Assembly (NCBI GenBank): GCA_041946755.1
Contig: JBHGBB010000186.1
Span: 1 to 7,580 of the forward strand
Source of the DNA: JBHGBB01 sp041946755
GTDB lineage: Bacteria; UBP4; UBA4092; JAOAEQ01
DNA length: 7,580 bases
Reading direction: 5' to 3'
Both the position numbers and the translations under genes were made by a program. Shown here one piece after another: positions 5,208 to 7,580 of the stretch. Below the pieces are notes generated by a model, which saw only the letters and a list, made by a program, of their open reading frames with translations, did not search any database and was not told where the DNA came from. Position 1 is the stretch's first letter. Each line of letters starts with the position of its first letter.

Positions 5208-5693
5208 ATGTCGAAGATAGATCAATTAAGATCAGAACTTCAACACCAGATTGAGCGGCTCGATAAAGAATCTAAGAAGCATAAGAGATTATATCGTCAG
5301 TTACGCTATTCGGTATTCATATTGGCCGCCGCTTCAACAGTCTTAGCGAGTACAGCATTAACCTTTCCCGATTTTCAAGCATTACTAAACCTGATAATTG
5401 TATTTATCACCGCCATTGTCGGTGTGATTACCTCAATCGAGGGACTTCGAAAACCAGCTGAACTCTGGATCCATGAGCGGAACATATATTATGCTTTAAA
5501 AGACTTGCTCCGTGAAGTTGAATACTATTCTTTTGAGGAACCATCTTGCAAGATTACGGATAAGTATTTTTCCCGAATGCAAACTATACTCGGTTCTTCC
5601 ATCGAAGAATGGAAGCAGCAGGTTCAGACCGATAAAACACCTGAACCGAAAAAGGAACCCGAAGAGAATATAAACAACGAAGAAAAACCGTAA
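5208..5693 (+). CDS. SLATT / DUF4231-like two-TM membrane protein
   Basis: 161 residues. A charged, coiled-coil-prone N-terminal helix (1-32) leads to two membrane helices (about 35-52 and 58-77) joined by a very short turn. A cytosolic helix follows with the pattern W-x-x-x-R-x-x-x-x-x-L-x-x-L-x-x-E-x-x-Y-Y (87-107), then a helix and an acidic/Lys-rich tail (about 141-161). This matches the general plan of SLATT-type domains (including DUF4231), predicted in the literature to act as membrane effectors, probably pore-forming, in nucleotide-signalled conflict systems. No SMODS or SLOG partner is in view; the next gene is a Nudix hydrolase. The AAGGAGG at 5193-5199 makes the start secure. Only 2 of 9 arginines are CGG, again unlike host-like genes. 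Family assignment is from pattern, without a search. Confidence 0.6.
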   Translation: MSKIDQLRSELQHQIERLDKESKKHKRLYRQLRYSVFILAAASTVLASTALTFPDFQALLNLIIVFITAIVGVITSIEGLRKPAELWIHERNIYYALKDLLREVEYYSFEEPSCKITDKYFSRMQTILGSSIEEWKQQVQTDKTPEPKKEPEENINNEEKP

Positions 5694-5751
5694 TCCAATT
5701 TCAATAAATGATAGGTTTTGGATGAAGAGATTATCTGATCAGGGTCGATTA

Positions 5752-5757
5752 TATAAT
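5752..5757 (+). promoter_or_regulatory. Possible -10 box for the Nudix gene
   Basis: A perfect TATAAT lies 32 bases before the ATG at 5790, but no good -35 sits 16-18 bases upstream; TTATCT at 5731 leaves only a 15-base spacer. The gene could equally be read from the SLATT promoter across the 96-base gap. Confidence 0.3.
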
Positions 5758-5789
5758 CTTACGGGAATTGATTGGATTATTTAAATGAT

Positions 5790-6200
5790 ATGGAGCATAA
5801 CTATACCCATGCCGGCGGTATTGTAATTCGCCGGGAGAATAATCGCATATTATATCTCATTGTTACCGCAAAAAAACGGCATGACCAGTGGGTGCTACCC
5901 AAAGGGCATATCAATCCAGGCGAATCTCCCGAAGTTGCAGCAATCAGGGAAGTACATGAAGAAACAGGTATTGAAGCAACGGTGATTTCTTTAGTCGGTC
6001 AGATCAATTTTGTCGAGAAGAATGAGCGAATAAATACTGTTTTCTTTTTAATGGAATATCTTCGGGAAACAACTTCCACTGAAAATCGTATTTGCCGATG
6101 GTATCCTTATGAACAGGCATTAGCGCAACTTACTTTTAATGATTCCCGGGAGATTTTACAAAAGGCGTATGCCATTGAGACTAAGAAAATCGCACGATAA
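5790..6200 (+). CDS. Nudix hydrolase (Ap4A/NTP pyrophosphohydrolase type)
   Basis: 136 residues from the ATG at 5790. The upstream TTG at 5772 would add MDYLND; I prefer the ATG because the conserved A-G-G-I-V-I-R strand then starts at residue 8, as is usual. The Nudix box is complete at residues 39-61, matching GX5EX7REUXEEXGU with Gly39, Glu45, Arg53-Glu54, Glu57-Glu58 and Gly60. The metal-binding glutamates are therefore present and the enzyme should be active. WVLPKGH just before the box is frequent in diadenosine-polyphosphate and diphosphoinositol-type Nudix enzymes, but the substrate cannot be read from this alone. It lies 96 bases after the SLATT-like gene on the same strand and is followed by a terminator candidate, so the two may be co-transcribed. 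Four of 11 arginines are CGG. Confidence 0.88.
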   Translation: MEHNYTHAGGIVIRRENNRILYLIVTAKKRHDQWVLPKGHINPGESPEVAAIREVHEETGIEATVISLVGQINFVEKNERINTVFFLMEYLRETTSTENRICRWYPYEQALAQLTFNDSREILQKAYAIETKKIAR

Positions 6201-6211
6201 TTTAATTAAAT

Positions 6212-6238
6212 GCGGGTTAATTAATTCCTGCTTTTATT
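6212..6238 (+). terminator. Rho-independent terminator candidate after the Nudix gene
   Basis: GCGGG (6212-6216) pairs with CCTGC (6227-6231) through one G-T wobble. The loop is AT-rich (itself TTAATTAA), the stem is followed by TTTTATT, and an A run precedes it. The stem is short, so efficiency may be modest. Confidence 0.45.
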
Positions 6239-6290
6239 AATAGATTTTATATTCGGAATTTGATAAAGAACCTCAACCCCAAATACCGAA

Positions 6291-6318
6291 TTTGACTTTA
6301 ATGGATATAAGGTATACT
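6291..6318 (+). promoter_or_regulatory. Sigma-70-like promoter in the gene-free gap
   Basis: TTGACT (6291-6296), a 16-base spacer and TATACT (6313-6318); each hexamer matches 5 of 6 consensus bases. Transcription would start near 6325. No gene follows for about 445 bases, so the product would be a small RNA or a very long leader of the sigma-factor gene. A chance match in AT-rich DNA remains possible. Confidence 0.42.
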
Positions 6319-6361
6319 TTCTGATAAATTAATACTCTGCGCACGTTGCTAACTTTGCAAT

Positions 6362-6393
6362 TTGATTTACACTGAACGAAATTGATTTACAAT
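6362..6393 (+). promoter_or_regulatory. Direct repeats TTGATTTACA overlapping a second promoter-like site
   Basis: TTGATTTACA at 6362-6371 and 6382-6391 are spaced exactly 20 bases, about two helical turns. TTTACA within the first copy (6366-6371) and TACAAT (6388-6393) overlapping the second form a promoter-like pair with a 16-base spacer, each 5 of 6. The repeats could be an operator on the same DNA face. Confidence 0.38.
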
Positions 6394-6421
6394 ACCTTTC
6401 CCGAATAAATCCAAGGGCTAA

Positions 6422-6436
6422 TCCGCCTCTGGCGGG
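6422..6436. repeat. Palindrome TCCGCC-TCT-GGCGGG
   Basis: A 5-bp perfect stem (6423-6427 with 6431-6435) plus one possible wobble pair, loop TCT. It is related in layout to 1946-1962 and 2968-2988. No T run follows. Confidence 0.55.
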
Positions 6437-6581
6437 CATGAATGCTTGATATTCCGACACATTCTCTTCATAAATTGAATCCAATATTTGCAATTATTAT
6501 ACTTATCGCGGTAATCTATCATTTAATCCCTGTAATCTTGTTTGATATTTGAACCTTTTGGGCTTTTCTGCGACTATATTA

Positions 6582-6595
6582 TAGAACATGTTCTA
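6582..6595. promoter_or_regulatory. Perfect 14-bp palindrome TAGAACATGTTCTA
   Basis: The 14 bases read the same on both strands and overlap or abut a TATATTAT stretch that could serve as a -10 region. This is the usual look of a dimeric repressor site. The half-site GAAC recalls LexA operators, but the GAAC-to-GTTC spacing is 2, not the 4 of the Gram-positive LexA box, so no regulator is assigned. Confidence 0.45.
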
Positions 6596-6612
6596 ACCAT
6601 TTATACTATGTT

Positions 6613-6722
6613 GTTGGGTTAAGGTTAGGAAGTGAGTTAGGGAGTTGGGTTTAGTAGTAAGGAATAGACTAACTACCCACGACTAACTACCAAACTAACT
6701 CCTTTACCTTTACCTGACTACC
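6613..6722. repeat. Heptad-repeat patch, two halves in imperfect inverted orientation
   Basis: The right half has 7- and 14-base periodicity: GACTAACTACCCAC (6667-6680), GACTAACTACCAAA (6681-6694), then CTAACTC, CTTTACC, TTTACCT, GACTACC. The left half (about 6613-6660) is built of GTTAGG/GTTGGG-like words, which are the complement type, so the two halves can pair imperfectly into a long hairpin. It recalls the heptamer arrays at 1152-1182 and 1867-1894. Confidence 0.6.
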
Positions 6723-6756
6723 CATCCTGAAATCTTTCGGGAAAGTGTTTGCTACC

Positions 6757-6762
6757 TATAAT
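6757..6762 (+). promoter_or_regulatory. TATAAT box placed for leaderless transcription of the sigma gene
   Basis: A perfect -10 hexamer ends 7 bases before the ATG at 6770, so transcription would begin at or within a base or two of the start codon. No Shine-Dalgarno precedes the ATG, which agrees with a leaderless message. The -35 region is poor and overlaps the hairpin TCCTGAAA-TC-TTTCGGGA at 6725-6742 (one G-T wobble). Confidence 0.5.
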
Positions 6763-6769
6763 TTGTTAA

Positions 6770-7327
6770 ATGACTGATAAAGAGTTAATCTATTTTGAAC
6801 TATTAGCGCTCCGCTGCCAGCGGGGCGATACCAAGGCGATAGAAGAGTTGATTCATACCTTCGAGCCCCGGTTATTCTATTATATCCGGCGGCTGGTGAA
6901 TAACGAAGAAGATGCCTGGGAAATCCTGCAGGAAACCTGGCTAAAAATCATATCTAGTTTTAACCGGTTGCGGAATCCGAGAACGCTACCGGTATGGATA
7001 TATCGGATCGCGAGGAATACCGCTATCAGCCGGGTGCGGGATATTATCGCTGAACGAAACTATATTTCCGAAACCGGGTTGGAATTCATCCCGGAAAATC
7101 CATCACCTGATATCTCGAATGGATTCAATGCTCTTGATGCCGACCGGGTACATCAAGCACTATCGAAGATATCATTTCCGCATCGGGAAGTGCTAACCCT
7201 CTATTTTCTAGAGGATTTATCGATAGATGAAATCGCTGAACTTATCGAGGTGCCGGTAGGGACTATCAAATCCCGGATATATCATGCGAAATTAGCGTTA
7301 CGAAAAATTATCGAACAGGAGGCCTAG
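6770..7327 (+). CDS. ECF-type RNA polymerase sigma factor
   Basis: 185 residues, the normal size for an ECF sigma factor. Region 2 (about 25-90) shows the EDAWEILQETWLKI core-binding motif (47-60) and WIYRIARNTAISRVR (76-90) for -10 recognition. After a variable linker (91-124), region 4 (about 125-180) has LSKISFPHREVLTLYFLEDL and the helix-turn-helix SIDEIAELIEVPVGTIKSRIYHA, which binds the -35 element. It directs RNA polymerase to a small regulon, usually under an anti-sigma factor. The stop is 4 bases before the next ATG, a membrane protein that is the natural candidate regulator. The message may be leaderless (TATAAT at 6757). Twelve of 17 arginines are CGG, so it is host-like. The ECF subgroup cannot be set here. 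Confidence 0.92.
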   Translation: MTDKELIYFELLALRCQRGDTKAIEELIHTFEPRLFYYIRRLVNNEEDAWEILQETWLKIISSFNRLRNPRTLPVWIYRIARNTAISRVRDIIAERNYISETGLEFIPENPSPDISNGFNALDADRVHQALSKISFPHREVLTLYFLEDLSIDEIAELIEVPVGTIKSRIYHAKLALRKIIEQEA

Positions 7328-7331
7328 TAAC

Positions 7332-7580
7332 ATGAACCAATCTTTTCGGGATAAATTAATTAAATCGGATTCGATTAACACCACCTTTAAACAAAAATAT
7401 GAAAGAGAGGTTAAAACTATGTTGGAAAAGAAACTGAACACTATCCAAAAAGTGGTTTTCTCTATCACCGGAATATTAGGACTATTTTTCTTTATCTATT
7501 TCGGATATACCGCACTGGTTACCGCGAAAGAATTACCGGGTTTGATTCGGTTCGGATTCGGGTTTGGCTCGATATTCGGG
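7332..7580 (+). CDS. Membrane protein co-transcribed with the sigma factor (3' end outside window)
   Basis: The first 83 residues are visible and the frame stays open to the window edge. A charged N-terminal cytosolic segment of about 38 residues precedes one clear membrane helix (about 40-62), a short loop (VTAKELPG) and the beginning of a second helix rich in Gly and Phe (71 onward). It starts 4 bases after the sigma-factor stop with AGGAGG at 7317-7322, so the two are co-transcribed. An internal ATG at 7419 also has a site (GAGAGG at 7405-7410) and could give a shorter form of 54 visible residues. Position suggests an anti-sigma or signal-sensing partner, but no zinc-finger H-x3-C-x2-C anti-sigma motif is present in the visible part, so this is inference from context. 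Confidence 0.68.
   Translation, partial: MNQSFRDKLIKSDSINTTFKQKYEREVKTMLEKKLNTIQKVVFSITGILGLFFFIYFGYTALVTAKELPGLIRFGFGFGSIFG

Larger units (their letters stand above)
6201..6769. other. 569-nt gap without a gene but with several signals
   Basis: No reading frame of useful length with a start and ribosome site was found on either strand. In order the gap holds a terminator candidate (6212-6238), two promoter-like sites (6291-6318 and 6366-6393), a pair of 10-mers TTGATTTACA exactly 20 bases apart (6362-6371, 6382-6391), a GGCGG palindrome (6422-6436), a perfect 14-bp palindrome (6582-6595), a heptad-repeat patch (6613-6722), a hairpin (6725-6742) and a TATAAT box (6757-6762). Confidence 0.65.

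Noticed and set aside
5772..5789. TTG at 5772 as the Nudix start
   Set aside because: A purine-rich stretch lies upstream at about 4 bases, so it is possible, but the ATG at 5790 gives the usual short lead into the first strand.
6582..6595. LexA box
   Set aside because: GAAC and GTTC are 2 bases apart, not the 4 of the Gram-positive operator, and no SOS gene is near.

Overview
The window most likely comes from an uncultivated, didermic (Gram-negative-type) bacterium of moderate, slightly AT-leaning base composition. An AsmA/YdbH-like protein followed by an outer-membrane-type lipoprotein of the DUF1318 (YnbE/YdbL) type implies an outer membrane. I cannot name the phylum. The host-like genes strongly prefer CGG for arginine, and the intergenic gaps carry heptamer tandem repeats, short GC-rich palindromes and one elaborate cloverleaf repeat. 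This pattern is more typical of environmental candidate phyla than of well-studied model genomes.

Layout. (1) 1-1860: the 3' end of an AsmA-like/YdbH-like gene, a gap with a G-quadruplex motif, a promoter-like site and a heptamer repeat, then a lipoprotein that joins a YnbE-like N-terminus to a YdbL-like (DUF1318) domain. These are probable parts of one intermembrane (lipid-transport) bridge. (2) 2047-2819: a three-gene cluster of two tandemly duplicated PLDc_N-type small membrane proteins and a DUF2007-like protein. (3) 2820-3231: a non-coding gap with a 9-bp-stem palindrome, a 91-nt four-way cloverleaf repeat and a hairpin just before the next gene. (4) 3232-3729: a small multi-pass membrane protein of unknown function. 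(5) 3748-6240: three genes (RDD membrane protein, SLATT/DUF4231-like two-TM protein, Nudix hydrolase) with arginine codon use unlike the rest of the window. The first two have near-consensus sigma-70 promoters. The RDD gene lies between the intact gene at 3232 and a decayed copy of that gene's 3' end at 4910-4999, so this block looks acquired or rearranged. (6) 6201-6769: a 569-nt gap without a gene but with a terminator candidate, two promoter-like sites, a 14-bp perfect palindrome and a large heptad-repeat patch. (7) 6770-7580: an ECF sigma factor, apparently transcribed leaderless from a TATAAT box, followed at once by the start of a membrane protein that may be its regulator.

Most notable: the cloverleaf repeat, the fused YnbE-YdbL lipoprotein beside its YdbH-like partner, the SLATT plus Nudix neighbourhood (a possible small nucleotide-linked conflict module, unproven), the duplicated gene remnant next to the RDD gene, and the unexplained promoter-bearing gap before the sigma factor.
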